Below, piece after piece: positions 49,755 to 61,700 of a stretch of 64,000 nt of DNA. A program made the translations under genes and the position numbers. This stretch comes from Theodoxus fluviatilis (Eukaryota > Mollusca > Gastropoda > Cycloneritida > Neritidae): contig JAWQFJ010002790.1 in NCBI GenBank assembly GCA_034096865.1, positions 10,001 to 74,000 of the forward strand. The letters are read 5' to 3'. The notes under the pieces are model-generated. The model was not told where the DNA came from. It worked only from the letters and a program-made list of their open reading frames with translations, and did no database searches. Every line of letters begins with the position of its first letter. Positions within the stretch are counted from its first letter, which is position 1.

Positions 49755-52700
49755 ATCTTGGACAGGTAGATGTAGAGGGCGCGGATCTGGTGGAGGTCCG
49801 GTCCAAGCAGGCGACGCAGTGCCTGGTCTTCTGTAACGAGGGAATCCACCAGGTGTGCCAGGTAACCACGACTGGACAGGAAGCCTGTCCACTGTCGCCC
49901 CGCATCCCACAGTAACAGTGTGTCCAGCACCGACAGTGCCAGCATCTGCAGTCAAAGAGTGGAATGGAATGGGGCAACACCGTATTCTGCAGCAAGAGTA
50001 AGGACAGCTGTGTGTCCTCAAGAAAGAAGAAAGACAAACTGGGCTGAAGTACGTGCGTTTGACACCAAAGGAGGAAAGACCAGTCACACTACTGCCAACA
50101 AAGCGAAGATGAGCAAACTAGACGGGGAAGAAAACATGAACAGCCAAGGTGAAAAAGGGAGAGGGATGAGTTGCAGAAGGCAGGAATGAGAAGTGAGATG
50201 CCTGAACCTGGCAAGAGAGAAGGCACATCAACCTATCTAAAGTGAGGAAACACAGACTGGTGCCTAGTCAGTCGGCCATTTGGTGTTTTACGGCCTATCA
50301 GCCTTTGTAGGCTATGTAAAGCCATTAAGCACGAAAGTCTTTAGAACAGTTTGGAGTAAACGCTTATCAAGTCGCGGTGTCCCAAGTTATTCGCCTCTTA
50401 CGAATCGCGTAGGGAGACGCGGTGGGTCAATTCTAACCCCTAGCAATGACAAGAGAAGATCACACACACTCACTATGAACAGAAGTAGGCAGACCAACCA
50501 GCATGTACGGACGACAACAGAGGGAAAATGAGCACAGTGCTTTAATAAAAAGAAAAATGCAAAGTAGAGCTCATGCTAAATGGATATCATCTAACACCAG
50601 GAGGTAAGAGACAACTAGAAGAACACAAAGCTGCAATACAACTTGCAGGCAAGCAGCACTGCAGATTTTCACATTATAGGAAGTAAGGCACACACAGACA
50701 AAGAGAATTCACACGGAGAGGGCAGATAAGCTTACTTTGCCAATGTCATGGCCATCGCAGGCATCGCGGCAGACGACTTCCTGGAAGCTGTCTCCGTAGG
50801 ACATGATGGAGGCCATGTTTTCCCGAGCCAGCAGCTCGCACTCTGCCTCCAGCGTGCCTCCCAGCACCTTCTCCACTCCCGTGGCCCCTGTGGCAGACAG
50901 CACAGCATGGTGTGTGGTGTGGCGTGTTGTGGCATGACATGGCAAAGCTGACTGGTGTTGCGTCTTAAACTGAAGTCTTTATTTCTGTGTGGCACTTCTT
51001 ACTTGATCCTGGACATCGTCAGTCACTAGTTTTTGGTAAAACATCTCCACAGATTAAATACTGGGACCATCACATGCTGTTGAAACTTTAATGTATTAAG
51101 GTGAGATCAGCTAATGTACTCCTACCCTGCATCCCCTGGTAGTCCAACAAACATTAGCAATGCAATGATCTTCTCTTCCTTAGTTACCAAGTGCATGACT
51201 ATTCAGTCTCAAGACCCTGCAGCACCTTTCTCTGCCCTCGACTGGTACCCCTGTTCTGCTCTTCTCCACCCTTGTCAGGCTACTGTTCTGAGTTTCTTGC
51301 AGGACAGGCACTTAAACTGTCTATGTTACAGGGACTTTTAAGGCAGTCATAGCAAGCGGTTGTCATGGTTACCAGCATCAATGCCAGGGCGGGACGCAGG
51401 TTTCTGGGCAATCTGCAGGAAGTAGAGCAAAGCTCCATACAGGTTGGCACGCACGCGCTGCGACCCTCCACCTGCAACGCAAACACAAACACGACCATCA
51501 ATACGAAACAAGGACCACCAAGCAACAGCTTCAGCAAGACGAGGAAAGTAGACGAGGGGGGAAACTGCTCAGAATGCTGCAGTGGCTATGCTTTACAAGT
51601 CAATTATAGAACCAAAATATCAATCAAGAAATTGTTTATTCTCTTCTGTCCAAAGTTCAAACTCACCCAACAATAAAAACAACATTCACTTGTTCTGCAA
51701 GACTTACTCAAGACTAAACAGCAATGTCTCCCTGAAAAAAGCTCAAAGATGTTGGTCCCCAAAGTACATCATTTCTCTGCACTGCACGTGGTTGACTTGG
51801 CAACAGGAACTGATCTTGCAGGACCCAGACTCTGCAACTAAGTCAAGGCGGGACTCACTTTTGAGGATGTAGTCCAGGAGGCCACGCAGCACAGTCTGCA
51901 GGGAGGTGGCAAACAGCGTGCGGGAGCCAGAGCCAGAGACAGAGCCCCAGCCCTGCATGTTGGTGCTGCCACTCAGCGGAGTGCTGGCTGTGGCAGAACC
52001 AGCATTCTGGGCAAAGGTGTCCTCCTGGTGGTGGGGCGGCGCCTCTGCCAGGAAGCAGTGCCGCAGGTTGGCCATCAGGGTCAGCACCACACCCGCCACC
52101 GGCGACGCCAGCTCTGCTGCCACACTGTCGCTGGTCACCTGCAGCAACAAAGGAGTGCAAGGTCACGTGGTGTCACACTGCCCAGCAGGTCTACGAGCAG
52201 TCATGCAGACAGGAAGTAAAGGGGAAGCGAGTCTCTACTCACATCATTGCACAACAAAGTGTTCGTCTTTGAATAGAGTGTCTCACATCTTGCCTGCTTT
52301 ACAGCTGTCCATTTTCCCCTGTCAGTCATCCCATTCTTTGTGTCTACTTCTGTCCCATCATCTCTAACTGACTGGATGACAGTCTGTCTGACTGACTCAC
52401 TATCTGCCCAAGTGTCCATCTGTCTGTCTCACTGCCTGCCTATCTGTCCGTCTGTCTGTCTTTCTGTCTCATGACCTGTCAATCAGTCCATCTGTCTTTC
52501 TGTCTCACAGCCTGCCTGCCTGCCTGCCTATCTGTCCATCTGTCTGTCTCACAGCCTGCCTATCTGTCCATCTGTCCGTCTTTCTGTCTCATGACCTGTC
52601 AATCAGTCCATCTGTCTCACAGCCTGCCTGCCTGCCTATCTGTCCATCTGTCTGTGTCTCACAGCCTGCCTATCTGTCCATCTGTCTGTCTCACTGCCTG

Positions 52701-55700
52701 CCTATCTGTCTTTCTCACAGCCTGCTTATCTGTCTGTCTGTCTGTCTTTCTGTCTCATGACCTGTCAATCAGTTCATCTGTCTTTCTGCCTCACAGCCTG
52801 CCTATCTGACCATCTGTCTGTCTCACTGCCTGCCTATCTGTCTTTCTGTCTCACAGCCTGCTTATCTGTCCGTCTGTCTGTCTCACTGCCTGCCTATCTG
52901 TCTTTCTGTCTCACAGCCAGCTTATCTGTCTGTCTGTCTGTCTTTCAGTCTCATGACCTGTCAATCAGCCCATCTGTCTGTCTGTCTCACTGCCTGCTTA
53001 TCTGTCCATCTGTCTCTCTGTCTCACTGCCTGCCTATCTGTCCGTCTGTCTGTCTGTCTTTCTGTCTCACTGCCTGCCTATCAGTCCATCTGTCTCTCTG
53101 TCTCACAGCCTGCCTATCTGTCCGTCTGTCTGTCTCACTATCTGCCTATCTGTCTATCTTTCTTTCTCACCGCCTGCCTATTTGTCTATCTTTCTGTCTC
53201 ACTGTCTGCCTGCCTGCCTACTTAGCCTGTGCGTGCAGTCTCTTTCTGCATAGTGTTTCTTAGGTTCAGCCAGTCCTGGCCACACACCTTGAGGAGCAGT
53301 TCCTGCAGCAGCTCGAAGATGAGGGACTGGCGGGATTCTCCGGGCAGCAGGTCTTCAGGGCAGGCCGTCAGCAAGACCTCCGCCACCTGGCGCCACGCCT
53401 CCAGTGCCGTCCGCTTCCTGGCCAGGGTGGCCCGCACTGCATTCCGCTCCACAGCACAGCGCAGAATCTGCAGAATCTCCTGGCAGAGGCAGAGCGGTTT
53501 TGATGTAACTCATGAGGTTAAGTAGGGAGCTGCCTCCGCAGTCATCATCATGGCAGACAGTGGGAGGGAGAGGTTTGCAGAACCAGGCACAGAGAAGGCA
53601 TGGCAATGGCTGCATGGTAAAGAGACAACAATTAAAGATATTGCATGCCATGGAACATAAGGCCAAAACATCCCCAACAGTTGTGATTATGGTAACCCAA
53701 CTGACCTTATCTTTTTCTGCCAACCCTAAAGTTAGTTTTTGACCATGCAAAAAACCCCAACCAAAACCCTCAAAAATTGACAGTAAATGACAAAATGTAT
53801 CTCATTTCATTTTCATTGCCCTATGGAACACTCAGGTAATCCACTATTTAAGTAAAAAAAGAAGTGTTTTCAGTTAAAGAAAGTTTGTTTTATGTTTAAT
53901 TCTGCCTCTTCTAAAGAAAAAGAAAGAAAGAAAGTAGATCAAGCCATCCTACCAACCCTACAGCGATTTCCTTGTGGAAGTCTCAGTGCAATCAAACAAG
54001 AACAATCTTTCCCAATTGTGATGGTTGCCCATCTGTGGCTCTCTTGTGTGTGTTAATTAGAGAGATTAGAGAGAGGACCGAGGGGGTCGCATGGTGTGTG
54101 GGCGAACCAATTAGTTCCCACAGGGAGGACATCCGCTCTCCCAGGGAAGTCTCCTTCATCACCTAGGTTGGTGATAAGATAAACACCCTGTCCCTCGCGC
54201 CGCCCTGGTGCTCCCTGGTGCTTGACCGAGGGGTGCTCTTTCCCAGCCAACGTTCCAAGCTAGGGGGTCACCAGAAGGGGTGGTGGGGGTGAGGGGCAGC
54301 GAACAGAGAAGCGTGCTCAGAGAGTGAAGCATTTAGAATCATCACTTCGGCGTTAACATCCAAGCCACACGCAGGTTTTCCGAAGTCCCTGCTGAGACAA
54401 GAGCTGCCGACCTGTCTCAGAGGTGCCTGCCTGAAGATGATGTGAACTCCTCCAAAGAAAACCGACTCCCTCCACCTCTACGAGTTTAGCGAATACAGAC
54501 TGGTTAGGAAAAGAACTGATTCTTATTTCGTCGTTGGATCTCGGTGAGCATTGACATTTTATTCAACATTGAACAATTGACTAAGAACTGAGAACATTCA
54601 TTCCAATTTTTCTTTTTATTCGGCTGGCCTAGAAATTCATAAATATTCACAATTGAAATCAAATAATAACATTCTTCTTATGCATGCCTTGCATGATTGA
54701 AATACTTTATTCATTAAATCTATTATTATCTAAATCTCGCTTGTTTTCTCCTTGGTTGTGAGAGAAGAGTGAATGAAGCACGTCAGATATTTTGTGTCTA
54801 CAAGTCAAGCCTCAAGTGTAAAGTAATTACACCAACTCATAATCATCATACCCCTAGACTGCGAGGTTGGGCTTGTAACATTGTGGTTGGCTCGTCTCGG
54901 GATTATGATTCCAATATTTAACTGACATTTCTGTGAAAAATTTTGGTCATCATTATGAAATGCATGATCTGATGATGCTAATGAAATGAAAAATAGTAAG
55001 AGCCAATGAAACTGTATCAATGTGTTATTCTTACAAGTGTACCACTGACTGGTAATTGTGTCAGATATTCTGTTCATAATGGAATGACAAAGGACTCTTG
55101 AAAGTCTGATGAGTGAGAGTTAGACTTTCTTCCGACCTTTCCAAACTTGTTTTCAGGATCCATTGTGCATGCTACAGTGACTTGATCCTTGTTTTCTCTA
55201 GTTGCGCTTGATTCCTGCCGTGATGTTTATTTGTTTCGCGGTAGTGAATTAGAGATGGAACAGATTTGCAAGGATTTCATTGAGACAAAAGATATTACTC
55301 TTCTTGATCACGCAGACAGAGACGATCTCCTGGTAATTGCAGATTATTTCAAGGTTTCATTTGGAAGGAGAGAAACTGTAGCTCAGTTGAAAGCGAAGCT
55401 CGTAGCTGCACTGGAAGAAAGTAGTACTTTGAGAATAGATATTGAATCACCAATTAGAGACACTCTAGAGACTATTGGGGAAGAGACAACTCAAACTCGT
55501 TCAGAAATTGGGGATAGCACAGGAAAAGAAATGGGCGAGAAAGCGATCGAATTAGAGCTGATGAGACTGGAATTGAAGAAGGAACAGCTCCGGGTGCAAG
55601 AGAGGGTAGAGCTAGCCAAAATAGAGCTGGAACGGGAAAAGATAGCAAGAGGGTTTCCTACAGGGCACGTGGATGGAGCAAGACATAATTCACCACCGCG

Positions 55701-58700
55701 TGTGAAGGTACCAAATTTTGATGAGACATCAGTTGATACTTTCTTTTGCCATTTTGAAGCCCTTGCTGAGAGTGGAAAGGTTGACCGAGAGGAGTGGGCA
55801 GGATTGATTCATCCGGTCTTGACAGGAAGAGCCCGAGAGGTATTCTTGTCCATGTCGTCTGATGACCGGTTGGACTATGATAGATTGAAGGCAGAAATAT
55901 TAGAGGGGTACAACCATGTGCCCGAGTACTATCGACAGAAGTTACGAGGTCGCAAGAAAGGAGCAGACGAGACGTACAAGGAGTACGCAAGAGACCTGAA
56001 AACTCTCTTCGATAGGTGGTGTCAGTCCATCAGAATTGGTGGAGACTTTGAAAGGCTCCGTGAGGCCATGTTGCTCGAGGCCTACACCAATGGACTGCAA
56101 GATAAACTCAGGCTGTACCTGAGTGAGAGGGGTGTGACGACACTCCAAGAGGCTGCAGATAACTGTGACACTTATGCTGCTACTCATGCACATGTGTCAG
56201 ACAACAGTGGCCAGTCTCGAGATCTGTACCAAAAGAAGTTTGGGTACAACAAGAACCACAGAGGTTCTTCTCAGGATCAGAGCAAGAGGGAAGACAAATC
56301 CCAAGAGAAAAGCAATCAAAATTCTTCAAAGCAGACAGGTTTGAAATTCCTGGGGAACTGCCATCACTGTGGCAAGCGAGGCCATAAGGTGGCTGACTGC
56401 TGGAAGAAGAAATCCACGGCATCCGTCAATTTTGTAGCACAGGGTTGGACCAGGGGATCAAACCACTGTGGGAGAATGGGACAAAGGTCCCTGGACACAT
56501 TCATGTCCGCGGAGATGCCAGAGGAAATGCCAGTGAGTGCTAAGCAGTACCAAGGCGATGAAGGGAAGATGGCAGACTCTGAAGTAAATAGGGTGAGTGG
56601 ATTTGGTGCCTTCATGAGGGAAGGTGAGATTGCTCTGCCAAATGGATTTGGTGCCTTCATGAGTGAAGGAGAGATTGCTCTGCTGAGTGGAGAAACCACT
56701 AGAGCTAGGATCCTCAGAGACACTGGATCCACCATAACTCTGGTGCGAGAAGGGATGTTGCCCTTCGATGAAAACTCGTCTACAGGACGACGCGTTTATA
56801 TCCGTGGAATCGGCGCAACTGAGGATTTGCCGATCCGTTTGCACAAAGTGCAGTTGACCAGTGAGCTCATGGATGGGATTGTAGAAGTAGGGGTGTTGCC
56901 GGAGTCGCATCCCCTACCCAATGGAGTAGACGTACTCCTTGGGAATGATGTTGCTGGAGGCTGCGTTACCAGAAAGGTAGTGGTTGTTGATGGACCCCAG
57001 CTTGAATTATTGCCGGAGATGGAGGGTGCAGACTCCACTCCAGCAGGTGCTGTGACCAGGTCTCAGAGCAGACTGAGCACAGATGAGGGAGAAATCTGTT
57101 TGGGGGAAACGTTTATGAAATCTCTCGATCAAGAAGAAAAGCCTGAGATGTCGTTATTGAGGGATGACTTCATGGACACAACGATAGTGTCAGAGAAATG
57201 TAGTGATCGGCGTAGTGACGTGTCTACGCTCGTCAACGAATCACAGGCTGACAGTAGCCTGGTTCCCCTCTATGCTGAGGAGGAGGAGGAGGAGGAGAGA
57301 GATGAAATTTCGCTAGGACCGTTTCTGAGAGAGAAGAAAGAGAGGGCAGATGAAGGAGTGATAAACGCATTCCAGCCCCATGTTTCCATAGATGACTGCA
57401 AGATGAAAGGGAAGCCTGACTCTTGTGTGGAGACGAGTATGGAGAGGCTGAGTGAGGGAGAGAAGAAAGATGGAAAGGAAAGAGTGAGTTTGCAAGCCAG
57501 GGTTAATTCCAGTGTGACCACAGGTGGCAGTGGGTCAGGGTGTGTTACAGAGTGTCAGAGAAAGGCAACACCGAGCATGCGAACAGGGTACGAATGGAAG
57601 TCGAGAAAAAAGAAAGAAAGAAAGAAAGATTGCCTGTCACGATTGTGAGAGGGTAACAGAGGCACTAGTAGGAGGGGTAGCTCACAGCATGTTTGGATGG
57701 GAACCCAATCTGACGCTGATCAGATCGTGTATATATCAACCTGTTTGGTTTCAAATTAAGAATGCACTTAAGAAGACAAGGTCAAGTTACTGAATATTGT
57801 TGACTTGGACAGTTGCATGTTGTCCATGAAGAGATGTGCATGTGTTTGAAGTTATGTTCATAAATTGTTGTTTGCATGTTTCTATCTTGACACTAATCAA
57901 ATCGAGTAAGTGGCCAGCCGGGTTAGAAGTCCAGCCATTAAGCAAACGAACCACAATAATACATGTTGGTGAAAATTTAGGGGGAAAAACGCCGAGGACG
58001 GAAGAGTGACAAGTTTTGCAAAAATTTTAAGTAACTATTGAAGTTGACTGTAAAATTTTTGTTTTTCAAGGAGGGAGGTGTGATGGTTGCCCATCTGTGG
58101 CTCTCTTGTGTGTGTTAATTAGAGAGATTAGAGAGAGGACCGAGGGGGTCGCATGGTGTGTGGGCGAACCAATTAGTTCCCACAGGGAGGACATCCGCTC
58201 TCCCAGGGAAGTCTCCTTCATCACCTAGGTTGGTGATAAGATAAACACCCTGTCCCTCGCGCCGCCCTGGTGCTCCCTGGTGCTTGACCGAGGGGTGCTC
58301 TTTCCCAGCCAACGTTCCAAGCTAGGGGGTCACCAGAAGGGGTGGTGGGGGTGAGGGGCAGCGAACAGAGAAGCGTGCTCAGAGAGTGAAGCATTTAGAA
58401 TCATCACTTCGGCGTTAACATCCAAGCCACACGCAGGTTTCCCGAAGTCCCTGCTGAGACAAGAGCTGCCGACCTGTCTCAGAGGTGCCTGCCTGAAGAT
58501 GATGTGAACTCCTCCAAAGAAAACCGACTCCCTCTACCTCTACAAGTTTAGCGAATACAGACTGGTTAGGAAAAGAACTGATTCTTATTTCGTCGTTGGA
58601 TCTCGGTGAGCATTGACATTTTATTCAACATTGAACAATTGACTAAGAACTGAGAACATTCATTCCAATTTTTCTTTTTATTCGGCTGGCCTAGAAATTC

Positions 58701-61700
58701 ATAAATATTCGCAATTGAAATCAAATAATAACATTCTTCTTATGCATGCCTTGCATGATTGAAATACTTTATTCATTAAATCTATTATTATCTAAATCTC
58801 GCTTGTTTTCTCCTTGGTTGTGAGAGAAGAGTGAATGAAGCACGTCAGATATTTTGTGTCTACAAGTCAAGCCTCAAGTGTAAAGTAATTACACCAACTC
58901 ATAATCATCATACCCCTAGACTGCGAGGTTGGGCTTGTAACACAATCATTGAAAAATTCCCCCAAAGGAGCCAGCATATCACCAAGTACACCAATTCAAT
59001 AGAAAAACATGCACAACACACACACACACACATCCACACACACACACACACACACACACACCACACATGCACGCACACATGCACCCCCACACACACACAT
59101 GCACCCACCCACCCACATCCACACACACCCTGAGACAACAGTCACTCACTGCTTCGATGAGTGGCCGCTGCCCAGCCAGAGTGCTGCCTTGCTGTTGGGC
59201 GTTGAGCTCCGAGACCAGGATGCGGCGGAGCTGTTTGACATCACAAAAGGCCAAGTCCCCCTGCCCCTGTCTCTCGCAGCCCGCCATGACGCCCTCCACC
59301 AGTCGTGGCTCAAAAAAGTCCAGCTGGAGCGGTGTGGGGTAGCTCTGTTCCAGGCTGACCATGTCCAGCAAACACAGCAGCTTGCGACGCATCTGCTGAC
59401 CTGTAGGGACACGGCACAGTCAGTACACAGTAGCCTGTTGTGCACTGTTGATTTGTAGTGGGCACATATAAAGGCAGAGGTGGTGTTTTTCATACTGCAA
59501 CTTTCCGCCCAGTGATGGGTGCTCAAACCGCACACGTATATATATATATATATATCCCCTGGTCAATAGACTGCTCAGTTTCTCACTCTGACCTCAAACC
59601 GCACACTTATATATATCCCCTGGTCAATAGACTGCTCAGTTTCTCACTTAACTCCCTGGGGAGCATGCATATAGTCAGAATCTCAAGATAGGGTTTAATC
59701 TGGTAAAAAGATGAGCCATATTGAAGCAACTATCCAAAGAAAAAAACCTTTGCATAATAATTGATTAAGACTCGTCTCTCAGCAAAAAGGGAATCAAGAA
59801 GTAGCTGGCCTGAACATATGGAAATAACACTAACAAGTCAAGAACAGCAACCACTGCAGCACTGCTAGAAATGGGAGAAGAACACTACTTATACTTCCTA
59901 ACACTGGACAACTTGAGTGAAGAGCAGACAAGTTGCAAGCCGGACTGAACGGCAGTAAGGACAGTGCCGAGTTGACAAGTGACAGTTCAGCTGGAGCAGG
60001 CATCGCCACCCCATCTCTCCCATTCATGTCCCCCACACCTGTCTCACCTTTCACAGCAGCCAGCTGACGAGGAGAGCTGTGTTGCCACCAGCCTGGGTCC
60101 TTGGCAAAGGTCAGGCCGCTCTCCGCATCGTCCCCACCATAGGGCTGCAGCACTGTCAACACATGCACAACTGCTCGTAGGTGTCCTGGAGCAAGCATGC
60201 ACTGTTCAGCACTGCAGGTGATGGACAGCTTGGCAACTGCTACTATCAGTCTGAATGGCTTCAGGCTGTTCTTACCTGGGTGGAATTCTCCAGAGAGTAC
60301 AAACAGATGGCCTGTCAGGAGTTGTCTGCCCGGACCACACAGCTGCGCAAGAAGCTGCAGTGCAACGTTTGACTCTGTGGCTCGACTTTCGATTGAATTA
60401 ACTTTGACCCACATCTTGATTTGAATAATATAACAATTTTAACGAACTATTGATGTATTCTAAATAGTGCTTTGAGAAATGTTTACCGTTATTTACTTAC
60501 AGTTTTTTCATGTGTGTCAGAGTGTTTTGCATGTGAGCAGAGGAAAACATGGCAGTTTGTGCGCCCAGCCGGAGCATGTCCTGGGAACACTACGTACACT
60601 TCAAACCTGGCTCGTGAGAGGAGTGTTCGCCTCGATATGAACCGCCTTTACAATACAAGCGCAGCCTGTAAATGTGATGACATGCGCTGTAGCAAGGCCC
60701 TGTCAGACACTGTCAAAGACAACCATGCACCACACAGGCTCTGTCAAAGTGCCATGGAAAGGCCATCACACACTGCCAGTTACTGCAGGCAAATGTTCAA
60801 GATAGCTACTATGGAGCAGTACATAAGTGAGACGCACTCACATCAGTAAGCAAGAGTGGTAAAACAGCTAATTAGCGAAAGTGGCAAAATGTGATCAGCA
60901 GCACTATCATCCTGAACAACCAAATTTGGATCATGTAATGTCATGTCTATCTTGCACACACGCCAGCACAGAGCTGGACAGGAAGGACAACCCACCTGCA
61001 GTCTGGTCATCCTGCTCATCTCCCAGCAGCAGTCGCATGAGGCGCTGGGTGTGGGAGCGCTGGCGGTTCAGCGCAGTGATGCGCAGCTCGATGGCCACCG
61101 TCTTTAGCAGCCATGACTGTGCGTTAGTGGCTGCCACCTCTGTGGAAAGAGACAGGCATGCATGCTGTCACCTTGGTAACCACCGATCATCCCTTTGTCC
61201 CCACAGTGAGTCTAATACAGCCAGAGAATCATCAGAGACTAGACTTCATTCCCTCCTCCTGATGGTTGTTGCATTTCTTCCTCTTCCCTCTCTATAAGTG
61301 TCATCCTTGATCCATCTGTCTGTGAAGAGCAAAACTTGTCAGTTTTTGTAACTTCTCACACAACCTTCTTCTCTGAACAATTAAAGACTGCAGAAAAAAT
61401 TCTTATTCCTTATTTACTGAAATATTGTTGCGGCACATCATGCCTACAACTGAAATACAGTGCATTATACTTATATCCTGGGCAACACCTTTTTTTCGCC
61501 TTGCCTCCTCCCTTCTTTCTCACTGCTCTTCCCCCTCCACTTACCAGGGTCGGTGGCAGGGGTGGGCAGATGTTGAAGCTGTCGGTACAGGAAGTCGTGA
61601 GAAGTGCGCAGGTAGCGCAGCGTGGGGGCCGAGGTATCGCGGTTGGCGGACAGCGTGTACACCAGCTGGAAGCAGAAGTCCGCCAGGCGCGGTGTGCGCT

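Larger units (their letters stand above)
54017..58942 (+). mobile_element. LTR retrotransposon with gag-protease only
   Basis: LTRs of 864 bp each (54017-54880 and 58079-58942) open TGTGATGG and close TTGTAACA. They differ at about four positions. The 4-bp target duplication is CAAT (54013-54016 and 58943-58946). The internal 3198 bp encode gag and a retropepsin-like protease, but no reverse transcriptase, RNase H or integrase. It is inserted antisense in a NUP205 intron. I infer a Gypsy-group derivative by the gag, zinc knuckle and protease order. It is an internally deleted copy dependent on a relative. Confidence 0.92.

Noticed and set aside
55189..57648. Host gene with zinc knuckle and protease domain
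   Set aside because: It lies between two 864-bp LTRs with a target duplication, so it is retrotransposon gag-protease.
60145..60150. CTGCAG as acceptor of the NUP205 exon ending at 60048
   Set aside because: It would put the exon out of phase with the exon at 60996-61139; the TTGACAG eight bases upstream restores the frame.
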